This document shows, piece after piece, positions 1-12,423 of a stretch of DNA of 64,000 nt. The notes below the pieces were generated by a model. It had not been told where the DNA came from and did not search any database. It saw nothing but the letters and a program-made list of their open reading frames with translations. The DNA comes from Sycobia sp. Sy_11. Taxonomy: Eukaryota; Arthropoda; Insecta; Hymenoptera; Epichrysomallidae. The position numbers were made by a program, and so were the translations under genes. The stretch spans positions 694,501 to 758,500 of the forward strand of contig JACCIC010000098.1 in assembly GCA_018907035.1 (NCBI GenBank), written 5' to 3'. The stretch's first letter is position 1, and each line of letters starts with the position of its first letter.

Positions 1-679
1 TGATCTGAAGGAAGAAGCTCCAATTCAGTATGAAATTCGGCTACTCTATTTTGTGATAGTAAAAAAAGAAGATTTAATCCCAAAAGTTGATACATAAATG
101 CAGATTCAGGTAGGCTACTTTTATAATCAAAATAATAGCATTTTAATTGGGCCATGTATCGTTCGAATGATGGTATATCCTCCATAGAAATACTCCACTG
201 TGCTCCAATTTCTAGTATATTTCCTAAAATATGTATTATTGACATAAAATTTCATTTCATCACAAAATTAATAATGCACATTTTTCTTTCAAGATAACTT
301 ACTGGCTAGCAATAGTTCCTTTTCTGAAGCTGAGCTACCCGATGTTGGCAAAAAGGTTAGATTTGTAAGTGCAATCTGAAAAAATATTTCGATTATACAT
401 TGTATACAAGTTCATAAATACGTTAATATTAGTAAATATGTCTATGGCTTTTATCAATCTTATTCTTGAAACTTTAATAAAGAATAATAAGGTTAGTTTT
501 ATATTAAAGGGTTGCTATAAATTTAAAAACCATATATCAAAACGACAATCTCATAAAAATCTTGATTTTACCTTAAGCTGGGCCAGCAATTCGCCGCATT
601 TTTTAAGATTGCAGGAGCTTTTTGACCACTCTTTTTTTAAATTTTCATAAAGTGCAGCAACACTCTTGAGGCTTGCCAT
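1..679 (-). CDS. Rpn12: 26S proteasome regulatory subunit Rpn12/PSMD8, 5' part (partial)
   Basis: Minus-strand gene running off the left edge. Exon 1 is 679-572 (ATG at 679, 36 codons), exon 2 is 375-303, exon 3 is 223-1 and open to the edge. All junctions are GT/AG and the phases join: exon 2 ends in one base of an Arg codon that exon 3 completes. About 134 residues are visible; the family is usually about 260-290. Recognisable PSMD8 stretches are [20 protein letters not shown] near the N-terminus, then NFLPT-like [43 protein letters not shown] and [20 protein letters not shown]. Rpn12 is a PCI/helical-repeat subunit of the proteasome lid and is needed for lid assembly in cytosol and nucleus. 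The C-terminal PCI part lies outside the window. The start is chosen because it is the first ATG of exon 1 and matches the family N-terminus. Confidence 0.95.
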
Positions 680-787
680 ATTGTCGCGCCTAATGTTTTA
701 AAACATAAGAGAAAAGATATCAGCACTGTGATGTTCTTCTGCTAGACTGTCTATAATGGTACAGTCGATATACTCATGTATACAATT

Positions 788-790
<3 letters not shown>

Positions 791-823
<33 letters not shown>
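791..823. repeat. (TA)n microsatellite
   Basis: Uninterrupted TA dinucleotide array, about 16 units, some 110 bp upstream of the Rpn12 start codon. Confidence 0.95.
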
Positions 824-825
<2 letters not shown>

Positions 826-3628
826 AATGTAGGTACGAATGTAAGCCCGAATTAGAGCGGCTCAAAGATTACATCATATAGAATGAGCTTAAGTTTATAT
901 CATTTACATATTTATCTCCTAATAATAGGTATTATCAAAACCGAAGTTCATAATTCAATTAATAATTCACTATATATCCTTGTAAACCTGTGATTTCTAG
1001 TGTTTATATGGGGAAATAACTATTTTTTCTAATGACGGCGGACTTTCACGTTGAAGAAAAATTTTAAATAAATAAATTCGCTAAAATCAATAATAAAAAA
1101 TGATTAACGTGTAAACAACATACAAAGAAAAGTAGAGAACTAATTGTACATTTTTTTTCTACATTTTGCATTACTTGCATTTTTACTAATGGCAAATTTG
1201 TTTTAATGCTGTTAGCGAATCTTATACTTAAATTATTCCAATATATATAATAAAAACATTAGTTAGTATAATCCAAAGAAATTAGTAATATAATCATAAG
1301 CATCGTTCCGGTTTTTAAATTCCATATTTAATCATAACCCATTATAACGTAAAGTGCTTAATTTTTAAACTTATTAATTTTTATTTGAGAAATCAATTGA
1401 GAAAGATTATCATCTTGAATGAAAGAAGTATTTACTCGATGCAAAAAGAGTCAACTTAAATCAAACAACATTGGCTTAAATCGAGTGAATATTTTCTTAA
1501 TTAAATAAAATGATTTACGTGTTACAAAACAAGTATTAAATATTAGAAATTTTTTGTTCAGTGTAGACCGTTTATCAAAACCCCCAAATTCTAAAACTTT
1601 TGAAAAATTGGAAAATTTTCATTAATCATAGTATTTTTCATAAATTTTGGCGAACCAAAAAATTGCTTAATGCACATTATATGACAGTAAAAAAAATTTC
1701 GATGCACATATATATCTTATAATCATCCAATATAAATATTATATTTGGAAAAAATTTCTCTCTATTATTTATACACAGTATTATTTTATATAATCAACAA
1801 GTTCATGATAAGTGATATAATAATTACCAAATAATCTTATAAAATTCTTTATCTGCAATAATAATATAAATTAAGTCGTGATAATTTATATAGGCCTGAT
1901 CAGTTTTGATAATGCCCTGTAGCTAAGATAAAAAGTTCCTTGGTATTTTATGATATTTCAACGATAGAAAACGTATAAGAAATTCATTTTAACGGATATA
2001 AATAAACGCATATTTAATGTGATATTTTCGTAATAACGTGTAGAATATAATATGAATTTGAAAAATAAATATAAATTTGACAAAAAAGATAATGTAGGTT
2101 TTCTTTAACATAGTAGCTGCTTTAAAAAAAGGTTGTAATTATATATAATACAATATAATACGCCCAGCCCCGATTTTGATAAAAAGCTGTGGAAAGGTAT
2201 TGTAGTCTGTCTTTTAGCGAATACTGAATTTTCGTACAAAATCCGTAAAAATTATGGTTTTCCAAACTTATTTCAAAGAGGACGAAAAAGTTAAAATTGA
2301 AATTAGATTTATGATTTGACTCATCTACTCCTTTAATTTATGGCAATTCAACCAAGGCCTTTGGACTCAATACAAAAATTCTGTCTATAATGCCAACATA
2401 ATGTTCTTATATCCCGTTCATGTCGGCTTCACTTACTGTCAGGGACCGAGCCATTGTATATAGTAAATAAAACATAATTAAAATTATTTTCAGCATCGAG
2501 TTAGTGTTACAAAATGAAAAAAAAAATGTAAATCATAAAGAATGAAATTTTTAATTATATGGTTCTAAAATATTGAACTAAATGTTTTTTTAATAATAAA
2601 AATTAGAAATGCAAAGCTATCCAATAATATCTAAAACATACAATTTTTTGTCTTTATATTTATGTCTGCAAAAATTTAAGAAATTGAGTCATTAAAAATT
2701 AAAATCTTCAATAAATAATTCAGAATCATTTTTTTTCTCTTAAAACTACATTACAAAGCTTCAATTATCCGTTACGCTTTATCTTAAGTTTTCGTTCTTG
2801 CAATTAAATTAACTTTAAATTGTAAATTTTAATTAAGCAAATCTGAATATAAAATTTATAAGTAAATTAGTATATATTGCCCGAAAATATACATAAATAT
2901 TATACTTCCTCTATCGTTTTATCATTGCTACATGGAATCGTATTAACTATAGTTGTCCAAATATATGCTTCAAAAAGACATTATTTACCATTGAATAGGA
3001 ATGGGCTTATTATTCCTATATGAAATTCTCCAAATTAAATGCATAAAAAATTAGATCGTAGTGCATTATTGTAGGTAAAAATATAGTTTATATAGTTTTA
3101 ATTTACTATGAATGTCTAACAAAAAAAGTTGTCATCGATAACGTTTCGGCCGACGCATTCCTATTGTCACTATACATTTGACTTTATTGCTGAATTGTGA
3201 AAATATCAGATCAAAGCATATGAGCCTTCGAAAAAATCTAATAGGCCAGTAATATTTCGACTCAGGTAAGGGACAGATTAGATATAGATTCAGTGGCAAG
3301 AAAACGTAATGTGAAGTTTTTTCAAGCATTTTACGTTACGAGATAAGATCCATCGTTATATATTAATAATTGATTCCGATTCCGGAGTAATTTATTAAGT
3401 ACTGTTGATGCAAAAATTTAAAAAACCAAGGCAGACGAGAGTTAATGTTTATTTAATCGATTTTGAGTAAAGATTTACTAATAGAATTAAAACAATTTTT
3501 GGCTCAAGTAAAACAGCAACGCCCGTCCCATCAGGTTTCATCTCAAGTCGTGAAAATGCCAAAGACGAGAATAATAATATCAATATATCCTTACTATAAT
3601 CACCATAATAGTATTACAATTGGATGAT

Positions 3629-3630
<2 letters not shown>

Positions 3631-3693
<63 letters not shown>
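3631..3693. repeat. (AT)n microsatellite
   Basis: Uninterrupted AT array of about 31 units, among the longest in the window. Confidence 0.95.
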
Positions 3694-3694
<1 letters not shown>

Positions 3695-4229
3695 CAATTG
3701 TAGCGAACTTCTCGTGATATTGTACAGCGAAATGTGAAAGCGAGCGATAGTTTTCAGTATTGACAAGATTAAAAGATTTGCATATAGATATCTATAATAT
3801 ATACGATGCGTGATAATAACACGGTTATATCTTTATTGGCTATTATTTTTACTGTCGAAAGAAAGAAGTTACTAAGCGTAGTTTTGTAAATTTAATGTAA
3901 GCGAGTTTGCAATGAATGCCAAAACAAACAAAAAAAAAACGTATAATTAGTACACGTTACGTAGTAATAGAAGATTTTATCGTTTGCTTTTGTGAATTCT
4001 TTTTTTTTTCTTTTTTTTTTGATGTAAAATTCTCGTTCCAACAGGGAAATTCTTATAGTTAGTTATAGGAAACATATTGTAGTTATTTTCATATTAACGC
4101 TTTCTAACTTGACACTTTAGAGTGAAAGCATCAGGTGAAACCCTACGGCGATGCTAAGCAGTAGGCCCTGAAAAAGGCCTAAAAATATATATATACACAA
4201 TTGAGACGACCAATATTTAATATAATTTT

Positions 4230-4346
4230 AGACCGCTCGTTCTGTCGAAGAACTTTTTTTCTATAATATCCGTAGTTGCAAACAGTTGGACCGCGTATAG
4301 AACACAATAAAAATCAATGCCAATTTTTCTTCATTTATTTATCCAC

Positions 4347-4350
<4 letters not shown>
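4230..4350 (+). repeat. Dispersed ~120-bp repeat, copy 1
   Basis: Begins AGACCGCTCGTTCTGTCGAA and ends TTTATCCACGTGC, directly abutting an (AT)n array. A second copy in the same orientation lies at 10833-10951 with the same ends and again an adjoining (AT)n array. The copies differ by scattered substitutions and small indels. It has no coding capacity. It is probably a short non-autonomous element associated with TA arrays; the class is unknown. Confidence 0.75.

Positions 4351-4384
<34 letters not shown>
4351..4384. repeat. (AT)n microsatellite
   Basis: AT array of about 17 units abutting the 3' end of the ~120-bp dispersed repeat. Confidence 0.95.
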
Positions 4385-4386
<2 letters not shown>

Positions 4387-4674
4387 CGGTCCAGGCGTTG
4401 GTTTTTCCCGAGCATAATATATTATATAAATATGGGCCAAGCGCATTTATATGTAAATCGACTTGGATGCGTTAAGCGAAGAAAAGCGATCGAGCGTTAA
4501 TATATGTGGAAAGCGCGCGCGACGGAAAGCCGCGGGAAAAGCCGGAGGGTCCCCCCTCCCCCGCTACGCCCTTCACTTGCGACCGGATAGACCACACCCT
4601 AAAAATAGGCGAGAGTCACGATGGGTCTCCTGCAGCAACCATATGTTATGTATATATATATATATGTACATGTG

Positions 4675-4703
4675 TACACACACACACACACACACACACA
4701 CAC
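4675..4703. repeat. (CA)n microsatellite
   Basis: About 14 CA units, preceded by a short TA tract and TGTACATGTGTA. Confidence 0.95.
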
Positions 4704-4907
4704 GACGGACTGAAGCTTACTTTTTTGGAAGTATGTATAATAAAATAATATTATATGTGCGTTTATGATGCTGTGCATATACGGACGATCTTTGAAGGGC
4801 TACGGATACATCAGTTTTACGAGACGCAGAGGGGAATTTTGATTGAATATTAATTATCGAACTCGATATGGAACAATATATTGAACATTCGGGATGGATA
4901 AATTTCA

Positions 4908-4908
<1 letters not shown>

Positions 4909-4952
<44 letters not shown>
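4909..4952. repeat. (AAT)n microsatellite
   Basis: About 14-15 AAT units without interruption. The poly-Tyr open frame on the other strand is an artefact of this array. Confidence 0.95.
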
Positions 4953-4953
<1 letters not shown>

Positions 4954-5831
4954 CACTTCTTGGCAATTTATGAAAAAGAAAATAGACAAATAAATAGATT
5001 TTCCAATAAATCACGAAAAAAAATGTAAATAAATAAAACTAAAAGCCGCTTACGACAAGATGAATGACCTAACGAGGAAAAAGGAAAAATATACTATACT
5101 GCATGTTAACCTACTATAACTGATAATATCGCAATCGTTTCCCGCACACGCAACGCTGCCCGTTAAATAACACTATAGCTACATTATGTACTTATAATAA
5201 TTAATTGTTAACTATCTGATTAGAATAGTAGCGTTGCGCGCCGTAAATTATGAGCATAATTTTATCTGTGAAAATTTTAATTGCGCGCGTTAATTTATTG
5301 TTTCGAGCATCGACAGGAAAATTTGAATATTACAAAATTTATCAGTGTACATATACGAAAGGCACCGCCTGATCTATCGCAACCCTATACACAAGTATAC
5401 AAGCTTTATAATATAATTATTAATTTTTCAATAAGATTCATTCTTCGGTCGACTCACTGGACGGAAAAAATTTGTTAGTCGTAAATGGATATTACTTTCA
5501 AAGCGACTTTTATAGGACTCAAATATATTTATAATACTATGTATATAGCTTGCACTGATCCGTTACTGTCAAAACTTCATTTCCCAATGTTTCTATATTT
5601 ATATTCTTTAATTTTCCGAATATTTCAATGTTCCATGTCGGCACAAGTATCGATATACAGATAGTATAAATAAGTACGTGTTTTATGTTCAACATTTGTT
5701 CTTAAAACAGAAAAAAATAATATATGATAAATCCAAAGTAACCAATGCAGTTTTAAATACGCCAGGTATCCATTTTTGATCTATAGTACAGTTATGGCGT
5801 TCGAGCGAAGGAAAAGCTCCAGAATAATTTT

Positions 5832-5835
<4 letters not shown>

Positions 5836-5883
<48 letters not shown>
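5836..5883. repeat. (TA)n microsatellite
   Basis: TA array of about 24 units immediately before a GC-rich patch. Confidence 0.95.
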
Positions 5884-5886
<3 letters not shown>

Positions 5887-7930
5887 TGGTTCTCCTATAT
5901 CCGCGGAAAATTCCCTTGTCCCCGTTTTTGTGCCTTAAAAATCGGCATTCCAGGATTATTATGAGCCCTCAATGGCACCCCGCGCGCCCAGACCATTTTC
6001 TCCTCCGATGCTTATAATAAAAACCCGAGATCGTCCGTTCACGATACGGCGGTGGGGGGGGGGGCGAGGACGCGTTGGAAAATTTACAATACCCTCTCCC
6101 CCCGCCGCGTAAGTCCCTGAAAGTTTTCGGTAAAATTTCAGAGCCCGGCTCGCTCCCGGGAATGGCCCGTCCAACCGAAAACACAACATCTGTTCTGCTA
6201 TACGAGACTATATACAAATATATATATATATATTGATCGAGAAATGTTTGAAAAACTTCCCACGTACCCCGCTATGTATACATACCTCGGAAATTTCACC
6301 TCGACGGAGGGGAGGGCGTGTGAAATTTGCGCGCAAAGCCGCATAACGGATCCTCGAATTTTCGGCCTTTACATTATTATTATTCTTGTGTATATTTTAT
6401 TTATTTCACATTTGTGTTTGCAAGCATTATTACGAATCAAATTTAATTATAAGATACTAATATAATGTATGTATAACAATCATAATCATCGAAGTACATT
6501 TGTTAGTCTATCTGTAATAAGTACTTGAATTTGTAAATAACAAATCGCAATCTGAAATCAAGCCAATGATAAGCTGAAAATATCGAAACATTGTCAAGAA
6601 TCAAAATTCTATTACATATATTAAATATTATTTAATATCAATCAAATAATATCAAGTCTCTGTTATATATTAATACAATATTCTTACAAGGCTGCTTGCT
6701 GATTTCAATCGTTGCCGAAATGAAGCTTCGTTCGAAATTCATTATTAAAAGATTTCTCGATCGATCGGCCGTCGTGCATTAATCGGCTTTGCAAATTATT
6801 GAACCGATTAATTATTAGATTTGCTCAAAGATTTAATACAGAAAACGAATATATAATTTTACACAGATGATTTAGATTAAATTCGATGAACTTCCAACAG
6901 CCGTTCTTACGACTACCGATCATCGACCCCATACTACAAACCGAGGCGCGCCCTTGGCAATGTACATCATATTTCTACACGCGAGGAAGAAAGAAAAGAA
7001 AAACATTAAAAAAAGGACAAATTGCCAGTTGACAACTGCGTACTGTATGAAACGATCAGACTCCGCTCGTCGATCTATAGCATTTATTATGGGATAGACG
7101 ATGCCCAGTGACGTATCGAAAAAAACGCCGTACTGAGTACGTATATCCCACTTTTCATACTAGCACTCATACAAATACATATATATATATATACGCACAC
7201 ACACATACAGACATATATTACAATTAAATTTATCTTAATAACACGCGCAGCTGAAAATTATAATAATAATACGTATCATTATTTTACCTTTCGATCGTCT
7301 TCCTCGTGTATATAGACATGTGCACATCTATGCATAAACCAAGTGGCGAAGATGTCGACGGGCGAATTTAAGGTAACTTTTACTGTGATATGAACCGTAT
7401 TAAAACCACAAATCACAGCAACAGTCTCCTGCAAACTCGCGCCGTCCACGCCTCTCTCTCTCTCTGCTTTCCTGCGCTCGGATTTTCGAATCCCGGACGA
7501 CTGCGCGGTCGTCCAACGTGTATCTCATCTTCATCCCTCTTGCGACGGACCTGCGCGATGATTCAATTCACGAATATTATACCACTAATGGAAAAGCTTT
7601 ACGCTCTTAATAAATAAATTTGCATAAAGCTCAAGCATCAATGGGAAATAGACGAAATTTTATGCGCGCCGATGTGGGCCTCCTCTCCGTGCGCGCGTCG
7701 TCGTCGTTCTCGTCGTGTCCAGCCGCGCGCGTCGCTCCCCAACGCTGTAAACGTTGTAATACTTACGGGGCCGCCGCCGCCGCCGCCGCCGTCGGTCCTG
7801 GGCGTGTCGTCGAAATCGGCCGGATATCATCCACCGGCTTTTGGTGAGAAAGCTTTATGACTCCTCGTGAACATACAGCTAGCTCACCAAAGAGCGGTCG
7901 ATGCAGCAATACTGTTTCTCATTCGCTCTC

Positions 7931-7953
7931 GCTCTCTCTCTCTCTCTCTCTCT
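7931..7953. repeat. (CT)n microsatellite
   Basis: About 11 CT units; polypyrimidine on the plus strand. Confidence 0.9.
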
Positions 7954-8328
7954 GGCCTCTCTGCCCCCTCTTCATCCTTCCATCACGGCAGCTGGATCCA
8001 AAAAAGATGCGCGTCAACGCATACCAAAAAGCGCGAGCGAGCGAGCGCGCGCGTCGATCGGTAATACATATATAGGTGCAGTAACGCGCTCTATCCAATA
8101 TCTTTCTCCGAAAGTTTAAAGGCGAGTATGTCGATCTAGTCATGAATTCCAACAGTCAACATGCGACTAGACCGATACCCGGCCTCTAAGCAAGAAGAGC
8201 CTGACGCGCCTGGTGGCGGATTCCCGCGGCAGGGGGGACAGGGCGTCCAAGATGATCTCCCCCCCCCTCAACCCTCCCCCCTGCCCCAGCGGACGTGCCG
8301 ACGACCGAGCCGTGGATGAACTCTTACC

Positions 8329-8630
8329 GGTGAGGGCGTTAATCCCGTGTATGAAAATAATCAGATCTCCTCCGACCGTATAAGATTCCACCCAGCGCAC
8401 GATCGAGGGGTCTCGGAGAGCCCGACTGCGTTGACGTAGGTGGACGGGGGCGGCGGCGGCGGCAGCGGCGGCGACGTTGACGACGGCGACGTTGACGACG
8501 ACGATGATGATGATGATGATGACCAATGATGACGCGTGACACTTACCTCGGACTCGTGAAACTCGTGACTGCTTAAGTCGGGCGCACCTGGCCAAGTGGC
8601 GAATTTTTCCCGAGCGGAGCCTAATTTATA
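8329..8630 (-). promoter_or_regulatory. Candidate TATA promoter with non-coding first exons
   Basis: On the minus strand a TATAAATT box at 8630-8623 is followed about 75 bases later by a textbook donor, CCGAG then GTAAGTG, at 8547/8546. Further on, a possible second exon at 8425-8329 is bounded by a CGCAG acceptor and an ACCG-GTAAGAG donor. Neither exon contains an ATG, so they would be 5' untranslated exons of a minus-strand transcript. The region is a GC-rich island (about 8160-8990) in AT-rich DNA, which fits a promoter. No downstream coding exon was identified, so this is inference from signals only. Confidence 0.3.
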
Positions 8631-8750
8631 CCCTCGCCCGTGTTCCCAGCCAACCCCCCCACTCCCCCTCTTTTCCAATTTTCCAGTTCCCGTGTGCGCG
8701 CATAGGTATACAGGATAGACCTATAACAGCTGAGTGAATAGTGCGTGCGC

Positions 8751-8751
<1 letters not shown>

Positions 8752-8785
<34 letters not shown>
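8752..8785. repeat. (CT)n microsatellite
   Basis: About 17 CT units inside the GC-rich island. Confidence 0.95.
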
Positions 8786-8788
<3 letters not shown>

Positions 8789-9138
8789 CTAGGGGGGGAG
8801 GGCGCGCGTTCGCTTTGGCGTTGGGGGGAGAGGGTGAGCCGAGGCGCTCTCGGGACCTTGAGAGGTTGCGGGCCCGTTTCCCCCGGGCTCCCCTCTCGCC
8901 CTGCAAAAGACGATTTTGAAAGATTTTGCCCGTGACAGGCACGTACCTGCGGGGCGAGGCGGGGTCGTCATAATGTAAATTTTCTCCAAAATGAGCTTCG
9001 CCGTAGAGTCTTGGGTGAGGGGGAGGGTTTGATGAATTTTTAGGTATATATCCTGCCTACTGTGTATAGAATTATTTTTCTTTTCTTCGCTGGACAAAAT
9101 TTTTCAGTGTTTTTTTTTTTTTTTTGAAGAAAACTCGC

Positions 9139-9330
9139 AAATATTTTCATCGGTCTTACAGTCGTATGGAATAATAAATTTATAATTAAACAATTATGAA
9201 ACGACAGTCAATTTTCGTTTTTATTTATATTTCTGATTATACGGAATCTATAAACAAGGACGGTCTGACTGTCGTTATTTAATTGTACATCTATGATTTT
9301 ATACGTCTGTAAGGCCAATGAAAATATTTC
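9139..9330. mobile_element. MITE-like element, family M1, two-armed copy
   Basis: About 192 bp with inverted ends: the left begins AAATATTTTCATCGGTCTTA and the right, read on the other strand, begins AAATATTTTCATTGGCCTTA. The similarity continues inward for about 70 bp per arm (TAATTAAA, AACGACAGTC). It has no coding capacity. Related copies or half copies lie at 42199, 45326, 55734 and 63570. The structure fits a non-autonomous DNA element, but half copies also occur alone. Confidence 0.7.
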
Positions 9331-9981
9331 TTACTTTAGTTGGCAGCAGTCGACATAATTACAATTTTCAATTTTTCAAGAAAATTGGATATTTTTGGCA
9401 TATTTAAAGACCAGGGCAATTTTTATATGAACCACCGAAATGATTTGTATCCATCAACTTAATATAGAAATATCGGATATGCTGCGTGTAGTTTATTTTT
9501 AACAAATCGTTATATAAATAAATTGCATTTCGTCTACCTCGCAATTGCAGGAGATCAAACATTTCGCTCGTTGAAATTTCCAAAATAAAACAAAAAATTA
9601 ATTAATTAAAATATTTAAATAATTTAAATTAATATTCATTTAATATTTAAATTAATATTAATAATAATTAATTAATGTAAAATGAAATTTCACACGATTT
9701 CTACTAATTATTCGTGTCAACATGCTTATACAGTTATAATATTGAGTTAAATATTTAACGGATACAATGTTTACATCGTGGCAAAGACAGTATTTCAAAA
9801 TTAAATTTGAAATTTACATCTACATAAGATCCTTTTTTTTGACTGTTAATTACAATAATTGTCAACAATTATGGACCTACAACAATTATAGTACGTAAGA
9901 AATCCATAATTTTTTTTCTAATAACAATTAGTTTCTATAATAATTTAAAGTGACTGTTGAATATATATAAAGATATATATT

Positions 9982-9984
<3 letters not shown>

Positions 9985-10048
<64 letters not shown>
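9985..10048. repeat. (AT)n microsatellite
   Basis: Long AT array, about 32 units, at the outer left edge of a nested inverted-repeat block. Confidence 0.95.
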
Positions 10049-10057
<9 letters not shown>

Positions 10058-10778
10058 ACAGTTAATTCAAAATTGCTTGAAATTCAATTTCATTTAAAAG
10101 AATTAATGAATTTCATATGAATTATTTTAAGTTAGATGAAAATAGTTATGTATAGAATATAAAATTATAATTGTATGAGCAATAAGAAGACTTACAGAAC
10201 TAAATTTTAAATTTAATTTTTAAGATTTCCTTTGCTGTACTATAAACACAGTATAATATATTTAATTCGCTTATCTACATAAATTTTAAACAATTACTTT
10301 AAAATTGTTGAAGATTCAATGTTATTAAAGAAAAAAATTATCATTTTCTAATGAACTATCTTAAGTTCGATTAAATAATTGTTAATAATTAATGTATAGA
10401 AAATAAATGTAACTACAGCAATAATATATATATATAAGGAGTTAAATATTGAATAGTATGTTTATAACAAGGCAAGGACACCTTTCGCAATTTCAAGTTG
10501 AATTTAATTTCTATATGTTTGATTACTATTACTGTAGTTACTTTTATTTTCTCTACATTAATTATTAACGATTATTTAATCCAATATAAGATAATTTATT
10601 ACAAAATATGATTTTTTCTATAATAAAATTGAATTTTAAACAATTTGAAAATAACTGTTTAAAAAAGATATAGAAAAACGAATTAAATGTAATATATTGT
10701 GTTTATAGCAAGGCAGACGTTCAAATATTAAATTAAAAATTCAGTTATCTAAGTTTAGTTATTATTTTATTTTTTATT

Positions 10779-10781
<3 letters not shown>

Positions 10782-10828
<47 letters not shown>
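10782..10828. repeat. (TA)n microsatellite
   Basis: About 23 TA units immediately before dispersed-repeat copy 2. Confidence 0.95.
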
Positions 10829-10831
<3 letters not shown>

Positions 10832-10832
10832 T

Positions 10833-10948
10833 AGACCGCCCGCTCTGTCGAAAAACTTTTTTTCTATAATATCTGTAGTTTCAAACACTTTAAACGCGTA
10901 TAAAACATAATAAAACAAATGAAAATTTTTCTTCATTTATTTATCCAC

Positions 10949-10951
<3 letters not shown>
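10833..10951 (+). repeat. Dispersed ~120-bp repeat, copy 2
   Basis: Same sequence as 4230-4350 (AGACCGCCCGCTCTGTCGAA to TTTATCCACGTAC), here flanked by TA arrays on both sides, which suggests insertion into a TA array. Confidence 0.75.

Positions 10952-10999
<48 letters not shown>
10952..10999. repeat. (AT)n microsatellite
   Basis: About 24 AT units directly after dispersed-repeat copy 2. Confidence 0.95.
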
Positions 11000-11005
<6 letters not shown>

Positions 11006-11173
11006 CATATTCATATAAACATATATGTTTGAATAAATAATCGTTAATAATTAATATACGTACAGAAAATAAAAGTAACTACAATAATAATCCAACTTAT
11101 AGAAATTAAATTCAAATTGAAATTTCAAAAGATGCCCTTGCCTTGTTATAAACATACTGTTCAATATTTAACT

Positions 11174-11176
<3 letters not shown>

Positions 11177-11232
<56 letters not shown>
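11177..11232. repeat. (TA)n microsatellite
   Basis: About 28 TA units separating two right-hand arms of the inverted-repeat block. Confidence 0.95.
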
Positions 11233-11237
<5 letters not shown>

Positions 11238-11345
11238 ATATTCTGTATATAACTATTTTAACCGAACTTCAAATAGTTCATACAAAATTCATTAATTTTT
11301 TGAATTTTGAATATGAAAATGAAATTGAATTTCAACTTCAAATTA

Positions 11346-12366
11346 ACTGTTTGAAAAAGAATATATATAAGCCAGTAATTCTTAATACAATAGGTTCAAA
11401 ATAACGCAAAAACATCGATCAAAAAAGAAATTTTTTTGTTTTTACTTTAATTTTCTGCATATTAAGTATTAATAATTAATTAAATTAAGTCAAAATAGTC
11501 CAAAAGAAATGAATAATTTTTCAATATAAAGTTGAATTTCAAATAATTTTAAATTATACGCTGTTTCACAATGTTTATAGTTGAGCGAGTTAAATATTTA
11601 TTATTATATTTATATTACCAAGGTCATACGATACCGTTGAAAAATTATATTTGAAATTATAAAGTTCTCTAATTTTAATTATTTATTCTGGATGTATTCT
11701 TCACTTTTCCAAACATTCATTGTAATTAAGAATAAATAATAGTTACAACTTTTAAATATAATCATAATAAATTAATTACCTATAGGAAATTAATTCAAAA
11801 TTATAAAATGTATCTGTTGATACGTGTGGTAGAAATATTGTTTTAATATAATGAATAATAATGTATCATTTTACGCTTAACTAATATAAATTACGAATTA
11901 AAATTTGCAAATTGCTTTTCACATTTGTATGATTATTTACATATTATTTTGAATTTGATTTGAAAGTTAATAAACATTTTTATTGACTTTATACAGCTTT
12001 ATACAATAATGTACTATGCTGATATAATGATAAAAATATGTATGAATTTAATTCACAACGGTCCACCTAAGTATCATTCACAATTCAAAAATATAATGTA
12101 ATATTAAATCTGCGGGTTTTTCTGTCAAAAAAAAAAAAAAAAAATCAAAAGTAAGTTCTAAATCGTATTTGAGATTTCTTAGAAAACTTCTTCGCCAGGT
12201 ATAATAACGGCAAACTTGACTTTGAACTTTGACTATAATGATATTGTCGTTACCTGTGGCTTTCTAAAGTCTTACAGTCTTTTACAGTTTCTAAAATCTT
12301 AAACTTAATCAGAATTCATTAAGCATTTATTACTTAAATACATATATATTACAGTAAGTAACATGT

Positions 12367-12423
<57 letters not shown>

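Larger units (their letters stand above)
680..4229. other. AT-rich non-coding stretch
   Basis: No convincing coding exon in either strand. The 100-120 bp upstream of the Rpn12 ATG should hold its promoter, but I see no TATA box or clear initiator. Two long TA arrays lie inside. The minus-strand open frame at 3132-3329 matches nothing I recognise; its 3' end contains a GGCCGAAACG tail like that of the other retroelement-tail motifs in the window. Confidence 0.6.
4953..8150. other. Non-coding stretch with GC-rich patches
   Basis: AT-rich DNA interrupted by GC-rich patches at roughly 5930-6190 and 7430-7860, the latter with a short GCC/CCG run near 7768-7790. Open frames here are low-complexity or read through simple repeats, and none matches a protein family I recognise. 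The patches could be promoter regions or untranslated exons, but no convincing splice-linked coding set is visible. Confidence 0.5.
10055..11345. repeat. Nested inverted-repeat (foldback) block
   Basis: Several segments recur as reverse complements in nested order. 10055-10170 pairs with 11230-11345. 10431-10590 pairs with 11035-11190 (both start from GGAGTTAAATATTGAA on their own strand). 10200-10270 pairs with 10680-10760, and 10280-10420 with 10530-10660, giving an inner palindrome centred near 10475. TA arrays and one copy of the ~120-bp dispersed repeat interrupt the right half. No protein is encoded. It reads as an old foldback-type element or nested insertions of a palindromic MITE. 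Confidence 0.65.

Noticed and set aside
4463..4768. 101-codon plus-strand frame
   Set aside because: Runs through the TA and CA arrays (poly Tyr/Ile/His-Thr); no family resemblance.
7352..7374. Possible first coding exon ATGTCGACGGGCGAATTTAA with GTAACT donor
   Set aside because: Seven codons and a donor are not enough; no matching downstream exon was found on the plus strand.
8167..8595. 142-codon minus-strand frame with Ala/Val/Ile runs
   Set aside because: It is a read-through of GCC/GAC/ATC-type simple repeats in the GC island, overlaps two equally long frames and ignores the good splice sites within it.
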